Positions 52,619 to 64,000 of a stretch of 64,000 nucleotides of DNA are shown here, piece after piece. The translations under genes and the position numbers were made by a program. Position 1 is the first letter of the stretch. Every line of letters begins with the position of its first letter. This DNA comes from Nothopassalora personata (taxonomy: Eukaryota > Ascomycota > Dothideomycetes > Mycosphaerellales > Mycosphaerellaceae). The DNA lies in contig CM066287.1 in NCBI GenBank assembly GCA_033816765.1, positions 5,022,001 to 5,086,000 of the forward strand. Reading direction: 5' to 3'. The notes below the pieces were generated by a model. It worked only from the letters and a program-made list of their open reading frames with translations, had not been told where the DNA came from and ran no database searches.

Positions 52619-53419
52619 GATGTCGCGTGGGCGCTGTGTGAGGGAATGTCTGTTGTTGTAAGTTGAGTACAACGGCAGTAGACAATGTTGAAAGTGGATG
52701 TGGCTCGCAAAAACGGCTTCAGCACAATGAATCCAACTAGAACTATGGCGCCCATTGATCGCCGAGCGCTAGTCGGCTGCACTGTCTTGGCTCTCATAGG
52801 ATGAGTGCATCGTTCGTGGTCATCGAAGAGACCAACATGATCGTGGATTGGCGTATTCGGCGCCTTGGAACGCGAGCTTATCTCTTGCAGCCCGCGGGTC
52901 CCATGATCTGCCTCCTAGCCGTCTCCACATTCAGGTTCCAAGTCCCGGCCGGCCGCCGGATGGACGAAGCCATGTTCGGCGGAAGGCATTGAGCGGTGGA
53001 AGCGGATCAGCAGAAATCGCTAGAGATCTCGATCAAACTGCACGCACAGCTCGTATGGTGTTTGTAGGTACCGAAGTGTGCACATGCCATCCCAGTGATG
53101 CTATCGTCGCCATGCCGCAGCAGACATGGAGGCTGGCGCGAACTCGGCGCAGGGAAAAATCGCGGTGAAGGCAATCTCTGAGCAAGAGCCATCGAGATAT
53201 CAAACCGTGCACTACCTCTCGTCGGCAAGCAAACGCTTTCATTTTCACCGTTTCTACTTTTACATCGACTACCTCATATCACTTGCCACTCGACGAGACT
53301 TGCCCAATTATCCTCAGTCTTTCCCCACGAGGTAGTCGCCATCGCAGCCCGCGATAATCAAAGCCATTTCAACAATATGTATGAAGATGATAGCCTTTGA
53401 CAAATGATATGCAGCTGAC
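52619..53419. promoter_or_regulatory. Shared upstream region of the GS-like and SDR genes
   Basis: About 0.8 kb between two divergent starts (GS-like on minus at 52618, SDR on plus at 53420). A GC-rich palindromic stretch GGCCGGCCGCCGG lies near 52948. Shared control is possible but not shown. Confidence 0.4.
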
Positions 53420-54494
53420 ATGCACAGGGCTTCCAACAACGAGGGTCGAGGACGCCTAGCAGGCAAGAACGCCATCATCACCGGTGCAGCAGGGTAGGTC
53501 TTTCAACAAGAACATCACTCATCAACCACGGTGGCGAAGGGTATCGACACCAAGTCCTATAACCTCATCCATCCATCGACGACATCTCATGTCCAGCGCA
53601 TGGTCATACTACATCGGAATGGTCAGGGTTTGAAAGTCTAACCGATTCGCAGAGGCATTGGGCTCGAAACAACGATCTTATTCCTGCGCGAGGGTGCCAA
53701 CGTGATGATGACTGATATCTCGGAGCCTGCTCTGGAGAAGGCCATTGTGAAAGCCAAGGAGCTCGCACCAAACGCCACTGGCAAGGTCGCCACGTCAAAG
53801 GTTGACGTATCGAAGGAAGCCGACGTCAAAGCTGTCGTAGAGCAGCTGGACTCTTGGGGCGGCCTGGACATTATCTTCAACAACGCCGGTATCATGCATG
53901 CCGATGATGCAGGTAAGCATACGCCGATCGACATATTTGACCCTATGATCCCAGCTAATCCACCCGCCAGATGCCATTGATACTCCGGAGAAGATTTGGG
54001 ATCTCACAATGGACATCAACGTCAAGGGTGTGTGGTTCGGCAGCAAGCACGCGGTCCTATCATTCCGCAAGAACAAGAAGACCAAGGCCAGTGTCATCAA
54101 CACTGCTTCTGTGGTTGCGCTGGTCGGCGCTGCCACTCCACAACTGGCATACACTGCATCGAAGGGTGCTGTTCTCGCCATGACCCGCGAGTTGGCCATT
54201 GTTCACGCTCGCGAGGGGTTCCGCTTCAATGCTCTCTGCCCTGCTCCTCTCAACACACCACTACTCCAGAATTGGCTGGGTGATGATCAAGCCAAGCGTC
54301 AACGTCGAGAAATACACTTCCCAACTGGCCGCTTCGGAGAGGCCATCGAGCAGGCACAGGCTGTTTTGTTCCTGGCCAGTGACGAGAGCAGCTTCGTCAA
54401 CGGCACTGACTTTGTTGTCGATGGTGGCATGACCAAGGCTTATGTTACACCTGAAGGACCAGCCACTCAGCCACCACGGAACCTGGCTCGGTAA
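53420..54494 (+). CDS. Short-chain dehydrogenase/reductase (classical SDR)
   Basis: Three exons, 53420-53493, 53653-53912 and 53971-54494, giving 285 aa. Introns are 159 and 58 nt. Classical SDRs use NAD(P) to oxidise alcohols or reduce ketones. The cofactor motif TGAAGGIG (21-28) is created by splicing exon 1 to exon 2, which confirms the model. NNAG is at 101-104, the catalytic Ser at about 158 (INTASVV), and the YTASK pair (Tyr172, Lys176) in LAYTASKGAV. The end carries FVNGTDFVVDGGMTKAY, the usual C-terminal strand. An Asp (MMTDI) after the second strand suggests NAD preference. The start MHRASNN is the nearest in-frame ATG. It lies divergent from the GS-like enzyme. Confidence 0.9.
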
Positions 54495-55246
54495 GGGTAC
54501 ATAGCAAGATGGCTTCAAGACCGCAGCAGTCGCTCTGTCAATGGAGCGGATGCTACAGCAGAACTCTTTGTATACCTATGAAAGCTTAGCTAATGAGAAC
54601 GATGATCAGTAGATAGCAAGAGTTAGGGGTATGTGCTCGAGCGCGCAGACCGCTGTGCTTGAGTGTCATCACCAATGATGTCTCAAGCGGGCCCCACTCT
54701 CGGTATATTCGGTAACCCGGTCAAGAAAAGAAGCTTCGGTGGAAACCTACACTCACAGTCATGCCCATTCATGACTACGGTCACCACGGATTTACCAGAG
54801 CTCCATGTCACTGCATACGTTGTTGCAGCTGCACCTCGCTTGTCTACAGCCAGTATCCCAGCCCTTCTGACCATATGGCAACGGGGCTGCGCGTTCCCCG
54901 CGTCGAACAGCTATCTTCCGACGACGTTCATGGCGTGTTGACCACCTTGCAGTAGTGATGATGCTGTGGTCATGGACACCGTGAAGTCCCGATGATCCTG
55001 TGGGCAGATATGTTGCGTTCAAATCCCTTCGCAACGTAAAAGGATGAACGTCCTTCTCCGGGGTGCATTCTAAGTTGAGTTTAGGAGCAAGACACGGTCT
55101 CGGGAAGCACTGAAGAACACAGACGCTCTCTATGTATTGTGTTCGAGCCGAGGAGGGCATTGTCCCTGGCAATCTCGTAATCCTATCTCGTACGACCAGC
55201 TAGCTTAGACTTGTCACGATCCAAGAGCAATTAGGCTACTGTTAAG
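54495..55246. other. Unique sequence up to the repeat edge
   Basis: Normal CA and TG content is kept here, in sharp contrast to the region beyond 55247. Short frames only. No gene recognised. Confidence 0.5.
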
Positions 55247-55695
55247 GAATGTCGCAATGTATAGCACGCCCACGACCTGCTAGTCGTAGATGAACTAATA
55301 CTTGCCTTCTGTTATGGACGCGTTGCGTATCGCTCGGTGTACGCATAAGTGTTACGTGCGGCTCGCTAAGCCGGGTGTGACCGTATATTATATATAGGGG
55401 TTAGCTCGGGGATGCCCTTATAACTGCCTCCCTTCTAGTGCAATCTGTCCTTAGCTCGCAGCTTTCTACACCCCTCTATATACGGATTCTATAGTCTTCT
55501 TATAAGTTCTAGTTACTATACGGTTCGCCTACGTATTGTAAGTATATTGTTATATAGGTATAAGAGGTCGAAGTTTTAGTTACTATACTAACGTTACTCG
55601 AGGGTATAAAACTTAGAACTCTCTTCTCTCTTCTCTACTTCTCTTTACTCGTACTACGTTTATATAGCGTACTATATCTATACTACTATTACTTT
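55247..55695 (-). repeat. LTR of the left gypsy copy
   Basis: Begins TGTCGCAATGTATAGCACGC and matches 60414 onward (TGTCGTAATGTATAGCACGC), including the downstream CCCTTATAACTGCCTCCC and AGCGTACTATA. The outer 190 bp retain more CA/TG steps than the interior, so RIP is lighter at the edge. The right end is approximate. Confidence 0.8.
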
Positions 55696-56193
55696 ATATA
55701 CTCCTTACTTACTCTTTACTAGTATTGCGTTATAGGTATTAATTAGTAGGCTAATTATTTAGTAAAATTATTTACTTAGGCTTATATATTAATTAGTTAA
55801 GGGACTAGCTTAAAGTAGACTATATATTATATGTGTCTATCTAAGAGTAAAGAATTACTATATAAGAAAAGGCTATAGATAACTAATTAAAAGCTACCTA
55901 TTATTTAGTAGTAGAGACCTAAGGTTTAATAGACGAGAGCCTAATTGTACCTAGATCGTAATATATCCCCTTAGCTTATATAGCTACTTATACGTAAATA
56001 AGCTAGTTATTATACAATTATATAATCCTATAGGCTCGTACGTATCTATAGGACCCTCCTTCCCCTTCCCCTTTCCCTTTCCCTCTACCTATAACTAACT
56101 ATTACTAACTACCCTTATAAGATAAGTACCCTTATATTATATTATTTTAGCTCTATTATAAGCTACTATAGTAGGCTACTAAGTTAGCTATAT

Positions 56194-56328
56194 TTAGGTA
56201 AGGCTACGTTAGGTAAGACTTTATTAGGTAAGGCTACGTTAGGTAAGACTACGTTAGGTAAGACTACGTTAGGTAAGACTACGTTAGGTAAGGCTACGTT
56301 AGGTAAGGCTATATTAAGTAAGGCTACG
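56194..56328. repeat. 15-bp minisatellite, nine copies
   Basis: Unit TTAGGTAAGGCTACG repeated nine times head to tail with single-base variants (AGACTACG, AGACTTTA, GGCTATA, TTAAGTA). It lies where the integrase of the left copy should be. Confidence 0.9.
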
Positions 56329-56516
56329 TACCTAATCTTACCTTCTACTACTCTTACTAAGTCCTTATATTACTACCTATAATTAACCTATATATTAGGT
56401 TATAATTAGTATAAGGTGTTAGTAGGGTAGCTTAGTAGTCTTATTATATAAATTACTTAGTATATAACTACTCTATCTACTAATAAATATATAAGGTTAT
56501 AGGTTTAAATTAAGGG

Positions 56517-56533
56517 GTTAACCCTAACCCTAA
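56517..56533. repeat. Short telomere-like tract
   Basis: GGTTAACCCTAACCCTAAG contains two CCCTAA units, the fungal telomere motif on the C-rich strand. Two units could easily be chance. Confidence 0.4.
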
Positions 56534-56536
56534 GTA

Positions 56537-56873
56537 TATAACGTACCTCTCGTCTCTCCCCTATGTAATTTTAATTAGTAGTAAGAGTAGCTTACCTAGG
56601 CCGTCCTACATTATTATAGTATATACTTTTACTAGTAGCGATTAAGTCCCCTACGGCTCGTAGACTCCTACTACTACTATCGCTACGTTATCTTATATCC
56701 TTTCGTAGGTAGCGGTTACGCGCCTTACTATAGGCTCGTTCTCTTTAAGTAGGAAGTTCTTCTAGAAAGATAGCTTACTTTATAGGATAGGAAGTAAGTT
56801 TAACGTCTACTATACTACGTATACGTAGTTACTACGTTACGATAGCGCGTCGGCTACGTTACTCTCCCCTAGC
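56537..56873 (-). repeat. Left copy of a pol segment repeated at the window end
   Basis: About 340 bp matching 63671-64000 in the same orientation, with many transitions between the copies (for example ACTCCTACTACTACTATC versus GCTCCTACTACTATTATC). By position it should be the RNase H part of pol. Confidence 0.8.
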
Positions 56874-57450
56874 CTATACTCTACTATAAAGTTAAAAGAT
56901 TATAGGAATATTACCTATTAAGCTACCTTACTATTATAAAACCTTATAGATTTATATAGTCGACTAGTCCCTAAACCGTTTACGTTACGCCTTTAAGGTA
57001 CGGTTACTAATACTTAAATATCTCTACTACTACTAGTAGCTCCTAGTTGTAGGTCTCGTAGTTATACTTAGTAGGTATTATCTTACGAGAATAGAAGGCA
57101 ATTAGATACTACTCGGTACTAAATAGTTACGAAATAATACTCGTAATCGTAAAACCTAAGGCGTCCGTTTTAACCCGCGTACGTAACGTAGGATTAAAGT
57201 ACCTTAGGATAGGTACTCTAAGAAACCTAGCTTTTAGCCGTTAGAACGCTTACTCCTCGTAAATAGACTATATAAGAGGCCCTTACTTCTTACTATTCTT
57301 ATATTCCTTTAATAGATCTATTAGTAGCCTTACGATCCTCGAGTACTCTTTAATAAAACGCCTATAGAAGTTATAGAATCCTAGGAAGGATTAAACCTTA
57401 TAAGAACTCGTAGGCGTAGGCTATTCCTTAATTACGGCTACCCTACTTCT

Positions 57451-57960
57451 ATCTATTAATATGCCTATAACGCTTACGATAAATCCTAGGAACTTAGTAC
57501 TTTCCTAGAAAAAGCTATACTTCTTTAGATTCATAAATAGGGTAAATTTTCGTAGCCTCTTAAGTACCGCGCGTATAGCTCGTACGTACTCCTTACGTAT
57601 TACGCTATAGATAAGGATATTATCTAGGTAGACTACGTAGATATTATCTACTAACCTAGTAAGGGCCTTATTAATATACCCCTAAAAGGTAGCTAGTACG
57701 TTAGTTAACCTAAAAGGTATTACTAAGTACTCGTAGTAACCGTATTACGTACGAAACGTAGCCTTCTACTCGTCTCCTCGCTTAATAGGAATACGGTAGT
57801 AGGTGTAGGTCGATTGTAGTAAAGAGCCTCGTACCCTATAGTCTATCTAATATCTCGTTAATTAGGGGTAGTAGATATTAATTCTTTACTATATTCTTAT
57901 TTAGGCCTCTATTATCTATATAGAGCCTAAGAGTACCGTTCTTCTTTAGTACGAATATTA
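57451..57960 (-). pseudogene. Gypsy reverse transcriptase remnant
   Basis: The minus strand still shows the RT pattern: YGYYEYLVIPFRLTN, GYINKAL, the active-site region VYLDNILIYS (normally YLDD), then VLKRLRKFTLFMNLKKYSFF with a stop next to it, and KFLGFIVSVIGILID. In-frame TAG and TAA codons occur where Gln or Arg is expected, as RIP makes. Non-functional. Confidence 0.9.
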
Positions 57961-59320
57961 ATTAATTTAATTAATTAATTATTCTATTTACGTACTATAT
58001 AAGTCTAAGACTATATAACACGGTTAGGGTGTCCTACTATTTTCTAGTTAATAGAGGAAAAGCCTTTCGGTAATAAAAACCTCTAAAAGTAAGTATAGTT
58101 CCTTTCTCGCAATATTATAGAGGCCTTCTTGCCTTATGGGAGTCGTTCTACGGAGAGCGCCTTTACGCGGTAGACGACGTAAATACCTTCGTTACGACGA
58201 AGAGAAACTAAGACTCTCCCTCTTAAAAACTCCCGCTCGAAATACGGATAATTCTCGAAAAGCGACGACTATTTTAAAGCCTATATTATAACAACGACGA
58301 CCTTAGAAATACGATATAAAGAAGAGAATAGAAGAGAGGAGAAGCGAGAACATGCTCGGATACCTATTAACGAAGACACTTAATACCGTATAAAAGGAGA
58401 GAGAATACGGTAGACTCTCTCTCCGGATAACGACGGCTATAGAAGTACCTAGGCTTATAGAAACTAAGAGAGGTAGTAAACTACGTAACCTGCTACTTAG
58501 TATAGCTAGAACTAAGAGAGGCTATAAACTACGTTAATTATAGGTCTAGGTACTACGGGCCTACGAGGAACTAAAACCTCGGGCCCTATTATAAGATAGT
58601 CGAAGACTTAATAGAGGTACGGGCTATTTAAGGTACTACCTCTCTCTCTCTCTCTTTCTACGTTCGTACGACGGGGTCGTATAGTATAGTAAGGTAAGAA
58701 ATAGCTCTCGGTCGTAATCTTAACTAACTAACCGACCGGTCGGTTAGTTACTCTTAAAATACGGGCGTAAAACTTATCTCGCCTAGGGTAAGGTAATAAA
58801 GTGTAACTCTTAAAATAAGACACGACTACTAGGTACGCGACGTAATACGCCGTAATATATTCAATTTACGCCTCGAATAGTAAGCCTCGCTCGTATCTTT
58901 GAAGGAGTTTTTACGTCCGAGGTACGACGGGGCTTTTCTCCTTCTCTTAAATTTCGGTCTCGTTCTCGAGACCCGTGTTATATAGTCTTAGACTTAAATA
59001 GTACGTTAATAGAATAATTAATTAATTAATTAATTAATCTCGTCTTACGGGACCCGGCGGTTTTTCTATACTCCTTTTACGCCGTAAAACTTAAAATACA
59101 CTAAGAAAAATAGCCGTAGAGGCTAAGGGCTAGGCCCTATATATTAAAAGAGCGATAAAATTTACTCGCTTTACGTTAGACGTCCTACGTTACGTAACTT
59201 AGGGCTAGGCCCTTACTACTGTTGTATTATTTAGGAGTAGCGCTTTAAAATAAGCTATTAAACGTCTAAATCGAATAACTACCCGTCTTGTAATCTAGCG
59301 CTAAGTCTTATTTATTACTA

Positions 59321-59370
59321 GCGATAGCGTTAGCGTTAGTGTTAGCGTTAGCGTTAGGCTTATGTAATTA
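59321..59370. repeat. Short GTTAGC tandem
   Basis: Five to six GTTAGC/GTTAGT units lie between about 59328 and 59357 (AGCGTTAGCGTTAGTGTTAG). A small tandem within RIP-hit sequence. Confidence 0.6.
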
Positions 59371-60413
59371 CTACCGTTAGGCGGTAATAACTTATCCCCT
59401 AGCTGTCCTATAGAAAAGAGAAGACTAGATCTAGAATTCTTACGTAAAGGCGTATAAAATGAGCCTAGTAACTTCCTAGTTAGGCCTAGTTTAAAATTTT
59501 ATTAGGGTCGCCCCCGGATCCGGGGACTTAGGGGTACTTTCGAAGGCCTACGCTAGTATAGCTATTTAACCTCTTCTAGTTCGCTCCTTCCCTCTCGGTA
59601 CTACTTTAGTATAGTAAAACCTATAGTACAGATATAGTCTATTACCTCTTATTATCCTTTAATAGATAGGAAAAGAATAGAGTAGGCCGCTACCCTTATT
59701 TTTCTAGTCTAAACCTCGGTATATAGGTAATATCCTTAAAGGAGGTAGATTAGAGTCTCTTTCTAGCCGTAGTAGTACCTATCGTCGTCTATTTTATAAA
59801 ACCGGTTTAGGTAGTCGTAAAAGAAACCGTGTCTTAGACGTAGAGAGTAGTAGGCGCTTAAGATAGTCCTCTTGTACTATATTTATAGCGGGAGGTACTG
59901 TTTATATTAAAAACGAGAGAAGTAGCTATTTAGGCCGTGCTCCTTCTTAGTCTTTACCTTATTAAAACCGTCTCTAGTAGCCTTAGCTACTAGGTTAGTA
60001 AGGTATTCTTTATCGGTTATACGAAGTAACTTAAAGGTCTCTAGTCTTCTTTAGATCCCTTAGAGCTTTAAGCCTCCTTTAGGCGGTAAGAGCTTATAAC
60101 CTATCTCTATTACCCTTTTTATAACTAGAGGGATAGTACTACTTAAGGCCTTAGCAATCGGGTTATCTTCGGGAAGCTTCTTTAGCCTTAGGCTATACTT
60201 TAGGACCTAGCGTTCTAGGTAAATTCGAGGAGTAAGGAGGTTTACTTCTCTCTCGGTAGGCTTAGTAGGGGTAGTACGGAAGACCCCTAGGACTTTTCGA
60301 ATACCTTTCCCGTATATAGCCTCTAAGTAAGTAATAGCTCTCCTAGATTTCTACTAAATTAGCGCCCCGTAGTTAGCTACGGTAGTGTAAGGGCCGTAAG
60401 GCTATAAGGGGAT

Positions 60414-60853
60414 GTCGTAATGTATAGCACGCCTACGATCTTCTAATCGTAGATAAACTAAAGCTTACTTTCTTCTATTAACGCTATACGCGTCTCCTAG
60501 TGTACGTATGCGCGTTACGTACGGCATGCTAAGCCGGGCATAGCCGCATTACATGTAAGGGTTAGCTATAGGCTGCCCTTATAACTGCCTCCCCTTCTAG
60601 GACGAGCTACCCTTAGCTCGCGGCTTTAGGAGGCTTCTATATAAGTAATCTATCTACTTCTCGTAGATTCCGTTACTATACGACCCGCCTACGGGTCTCG
60701 TGCGTGTCGTTATCGTAGTATAGGTAGGTATAAAGTTATAGTTACCGGGTTAACTAACTCGAGGGTTTAAGAAGCGTACCCTCTCCCTCCTTTTCCTTCT
60801 TTTCCCTTTACTACGTTCTCGTAGCGTACTATACCCGTACTACTAGTAATCTA
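60414..60853 (-). repeat. Second LTR, possibly shared by two tandem copies
   Basis: Direct repeat of 55247-55695. It sits between the gag side of the left copy and the 3' side of the right copy, so one LTR could serve both. End positions are approximate. Confidence 0.75.
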
Positions 60854-63168
60854 CTAGCTCCTCGCTAGCGACTACCTAGCGACCCGCTAGTACTACTATA
60901 GCTTTAGAAGAAGCTATCTAAGACTAGCTCCGCTAGGAGGCCCTTATAGGGGGCCTATTAGTACTACTAACACTATTACTAGTACTACGCGTATAGATGT
61001 CTAGCGCGCTCGGCGTACTAGATACGCTAGTAAAGCGTAAGTTTAGCGTACTAGGGCCGTAGACCCCTAAGTCCTTACTAGCTAGGCGCCTAGTTACCGA
61101 TATTAAGATATATATACGTTATCTACCGTACCTTCGTAGCTAGTAAGTATTCGCTACGCTCTTCGCTTACGATACGCTTACTAATAGTATAGTAGACGAG
61201 TAGGATACGTATAATAGTGTTACTACCGGCGAGTTACTTAAGAAGTATAGGCGCTATAGAGACATTAGGCACCCCTACGTTAGTAACACTAGCGTCGCTA
61301 TCGCGTAGCTAGTAGCTCGCCTACGCGCCGCTCGCGCCTAGCGCGATAAGCTTACCTAGGGGCTTAGTAATCCTATTACTAAATAAGAGTAGGATGCTCT
61401 AGACTAGTAGTACGAGCTCTACGCCTAGCTAGGCGAGTAGATCCTAGAGGTAAGTGCTACGCCTCGCTAGCGCTCCCTACGCTCGCCGTATACGGCGTAC
61501 TGTCGCTGCCTATATAAATCGGCTAACCTCCTCCTAGGCTAAGAGGTAGTTCTCTACCTATAGGTATAAGCGTATAGGGGACACCCGCGTACGCTTCGCC
61601 GGCGCCTCTACTACTACTACTCCCTCCTCCGCCGCCGCTACTACGTCCGTAGTTCTATAGTAAGAGTAGAATAGGGCCCTTAATAGGCTCTTCGAGCTCG
61701 GCCGTACTATAAGTAACATACGTGTCGTATACGTGTCCTATACTAACCGTAGTTATAGTTCCTATAGGCTAGAAACATCGATACTACTACGGCCGATAGG
61801 GCCTTCTTACTACTAGCCCTACGGGGCGAGTATAATAAGGAGGATAATAAGGAGGATAATAAGGAGGATAATAACGAGTAATCGCGCGCTCCGCGTATAT
61901 TAGCTGCCTACTACGCGCCTATCTCCTATCTACGTAGCGCCGTAGCGCGCCCTATAAAAGTTTATTTTTAAAATGAATACTCTTCTCTCTACTCTTCTCT
62001 CTCCTTACCTCCCTCTCTAATGTTATTACTATCGGGGGTGTTCGCTCGACTAAGTAAGTAAGCCTTTTAGTCCGATAGAAGATACTATAGATTAGGGTCT
62101 TCTATACTAGTTATAGCTAAGTTTACTATCGGAGGTAGAGGTCCTTATATCTAGCTACCGAAGGGTTAAGGCCTAAATGTATAACCTATACCCTTGTTTT
62201 AGCGCCTTACGCGGCATTCGTAGGTACCTTATATTCGACTACTATACGCGTAGCCTTTACGGATCCTTCCGCCGGCTTATACCGTCTTTGCTAACGCCTT
62301 ATATTCGGCTACTATACGCGTAGTATTCGCGAGTCCTTATACTAGCTCCTAGCTATTATACTCTTCTAGCTAGCCCTTCTATCGTACTAGGTACTACACT
62401 TTACCCTTATGCTTACGCTTTCCTAGTACTACCTCTACTTTATATTCCCCGTCCTTATTAGCGAGGGCTATAGTGCCTCTATCCTTCTTGCTACCCGCGT
62501 ACGGCTCGAGGAGGGATATATAGAATATATTATAAATTCTTAAGTCGGCTAGTAGTACTAGGCGGTACGCCTACGAACCGATAGCGTCGATAATACGGTA
62601 TAGTCTAATAAACTTCGGACCTATCTTCTTCTTCGGTAATGCTAACCTTAGGTTCTTCGTAGATAATAAGACTATGTCGCCTACGCGATAGCTCTTAGCC
62701 TTATAAGTCTTATTATAGTAGCGAGTCTAATCGGCTACTACGATTTCCTAACGCTTCGTAAGCGTAGCGCGTATCTCTCGTATACGGTTAACTAAGTCTA
62801 CCGCTACTAGTACCTCCCCTTCCCGGATCTCGCCTCGAGATTCTATAGGTGTTAGGGCAATCTTAGGTCTCTAACTATACGCTATCTCGAATAGGCTTAT
62901 ACGTAGCGTAGGGTAGACGCTATTATTACATACGAATTTAGCAATAGCTAGCTACTTAGCCTACTCTATCTAGTTCTCGCTATAGTAATAACGAAGGTAC
63001 TATTCTAAGGTTTAGTTTACCCTCTTAGTCTAACCGTTAGTCTAAGGGTAGAAAGCTATAGATAGCTTACGCTTTACCTACGCCTCGAAGTAGAAGTTAC
63101 TCTAGAACTTGCTCGTAAACACTAACCCGCGGTTACTTACTATACCCGCTAGTATACTATAATACCGT

Positions 63169-63447
63169 ACGACTTCGTCTCGTAAGATCCTCGTAAGCTC
63201 CGCCGCTATATATATCTTAGTCGTAGGAATGTATAAGTTTATTTTAGAGTAGCGGTCGACGATTACTAGGATCGCATTATATATACATTCTCCTCGCTTA
63301 CTTAGCGGTAGGTCCGTAATGAAATCTATAGTAATTTCCTACTATAGACCGTCTAGCCTAGGTAGTAGCTATAGCTCGCCGTAGGGTCGATAGCGCCTCG
63401 CCTTCGAGGTCTAATAAGCCCTACAGTTTCTAATATACTCCCTTACT
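63169..63447 (-). pseudogene. Gypsy integrase remnant
   Basis: The minus strand shows VREYIRNC from the zinc-binding region, ARRYRPYGEL, then the catalytic-core start EITIDFITDLPLSKRGE and AILVIVDRYSKINLYIPTTK. Several stops interrupt it. The C-x2-C zinc pair is spoilt (CRAY). Non-functional. Confidence 0.9.
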
Positions 63448-63670
63448 TCCTTACTAAGTAATTTCTACTAGTAATAACGTCGTAGTAGCTCTTTAGTCTT
63501 TACCTTACTAAAGTGCCCTACTAGTAGGTCGTTATAATATATATAGAGTAGCTATGCTCTTACTATATAGTCTTCGGGTACTATAATCGCGTTTCCGCAA
63601 TGGACTAACCCGTCTTTTATATACTAGTCCTTAGCGTCCCCTTCGCTAGGCGCCTACGATAAGTATACGA

Positions 63671-64000
63671 TGTACCTATCGTCTCTCCCCTATACGATTT
63701 TTATTAGTAGTATAAGTAGTTTACCTAGGCCGCCCTATATTATTATAGCGTATACTCTTACTAGTAGCGATCGGGTCCCCTACGGCTCGTAGGCTCCTAC
63801 TACTATTATCGTCGCCTTATCCTATATCTTCTCGTAGGTAGCGGTTACGCGCCTTACTATAGGCTCGTCCTCTCTTAATAGGAATTTCTTCTAGAAAGAT
63901 AGCTTACTTTATAGCGTAGGAAGTAAGTTCGACGTCTACTACGCTACGCGTACGTAGTTACTACGTCGCGATAGCGTATCGGCTAGGTTACTCTTCCCCG
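63671..64000 (-). repeat. Right copy of the repeated pol segment
   Basis: Counterpart of 56537-56873 and cut by the window end. It adjoins the integrase remnant, as expected for RNase H followed by integrase in Ty3/gypsy order on the minus strand. Confidence 0.8.

Larger units (their letters stand above)
55247..64000 (-). mobile_element. RIP-destroyed Ty3/gypsy retrotransposon block
   Basis: This block has no intact open frame. CA and TG steps are nearly absent over long stretches (none in 56041-56400 or 61021-61200) while CG and TA are common, the mark of repeat-induced point mutation. Minus-strand remnants of reverse transcriptase (57.45-57.96 kb) and integrase (63.17-63.45 kb) identify the Ty3/gypsy superfamily. 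Two direct LTR-like repeats lie at about 55247 and 60414. The order of remnants suggests two copies in tandem: a left copy lacking integrase and a right copy running past the window end. All coding potential is lost through stop codons. Confidence 0.9.

Noticed and set aside
56194..56328. Regular repeats considered as a CRISPR array
   Set aside because: They are head-to-tail 15-bp units without spacers in a fungal retroelement.

Overview
This is a window of nuclear DNA from a filamentous ascomycete (Pezizomycotina). The evidence is intron-rich genes with short 49-110 nt GT-AG introns, fungal families (HET domain, Zn2Cys6 regulators, DUF3425 bZIP, group II G-alpha, Vsb1-type SulP transporter, Sas10, Nop16), and a right end saturated with C-to-T changes typical of repeat-induced point mutation (RIP). 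The gene content would fit a Dothideomycete, but that is inference. No CRISPR array, rRNA, convincing tRNA, or polyketide or peptide synthetase cluster was seen.

Layout. 1-1.2 kb: 3' end of a Ser/Pro/Thr-rich repeat protein. 1.9-4.1 kb: NOP16 and a ZIP zinc transporter on a divergent promoter. 4.2-6.6 kb: mostly non-coding, with one possible gene remnant. 6.6-10 kb: SET-domain protein and a four-exon group II G-alpha. 12.3-18 kb: HET protein, a DMT transporter and an aldo-keto reductase. 18.7-24 kb: gamma-tubulin and a large alpha/beta hydrolase. 24.6-25.1 kb: a dead Tc1/mariner element with inverted ends. 25.7-36.8 kb: DUF3425 bZIP factor, sterol-desaturase-like gene with a disputed 5' end, an unknown protein, Sas10/Utp3, a luciferase-like-domain membrane protein, and gankyrin. 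37.7-47.3 kb: Vsb1-type transporter, a small gene broken at a G14 run, and two Zn2Cys6 regulators. 47.5-54.5 kb: a broken SDR, a 61-residue membrane microprotein, synaptobrevin, and a divergently transcribed pair of glutamine-synthetase-like enzyme and SDR. 55.2-64 kb: RIP-destroyed Ty3/gypsy retrotransposon sequence with no intact gene.

Exon structures were worked out by hand from splice signals, reading phase and family motifs. Several are tightly constrained: G-alpha closes at 355 aa, gamma-tubulin at 475, synaptobrevin at 116, the GS-like enzyme at 492, the SDR at 285 and the Vsb1-like transporter at 1071. Most genes are housekeeping or signalling genes with no shared pathway. The exception may be the GS-like/SDR pair, which share an 0.8 kb intergenic region.

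No clearly new biological system was found. The most useful leads are the gypsy tandem that appears to share one LTR and has lost integrase from one copy, the G14 frameshift gene, the in-frame TGA in the desaturase-like gene, the 30-base perfect inverted repeat inside a regulator's intron, and the 13-residue repeat protein at the left edge.
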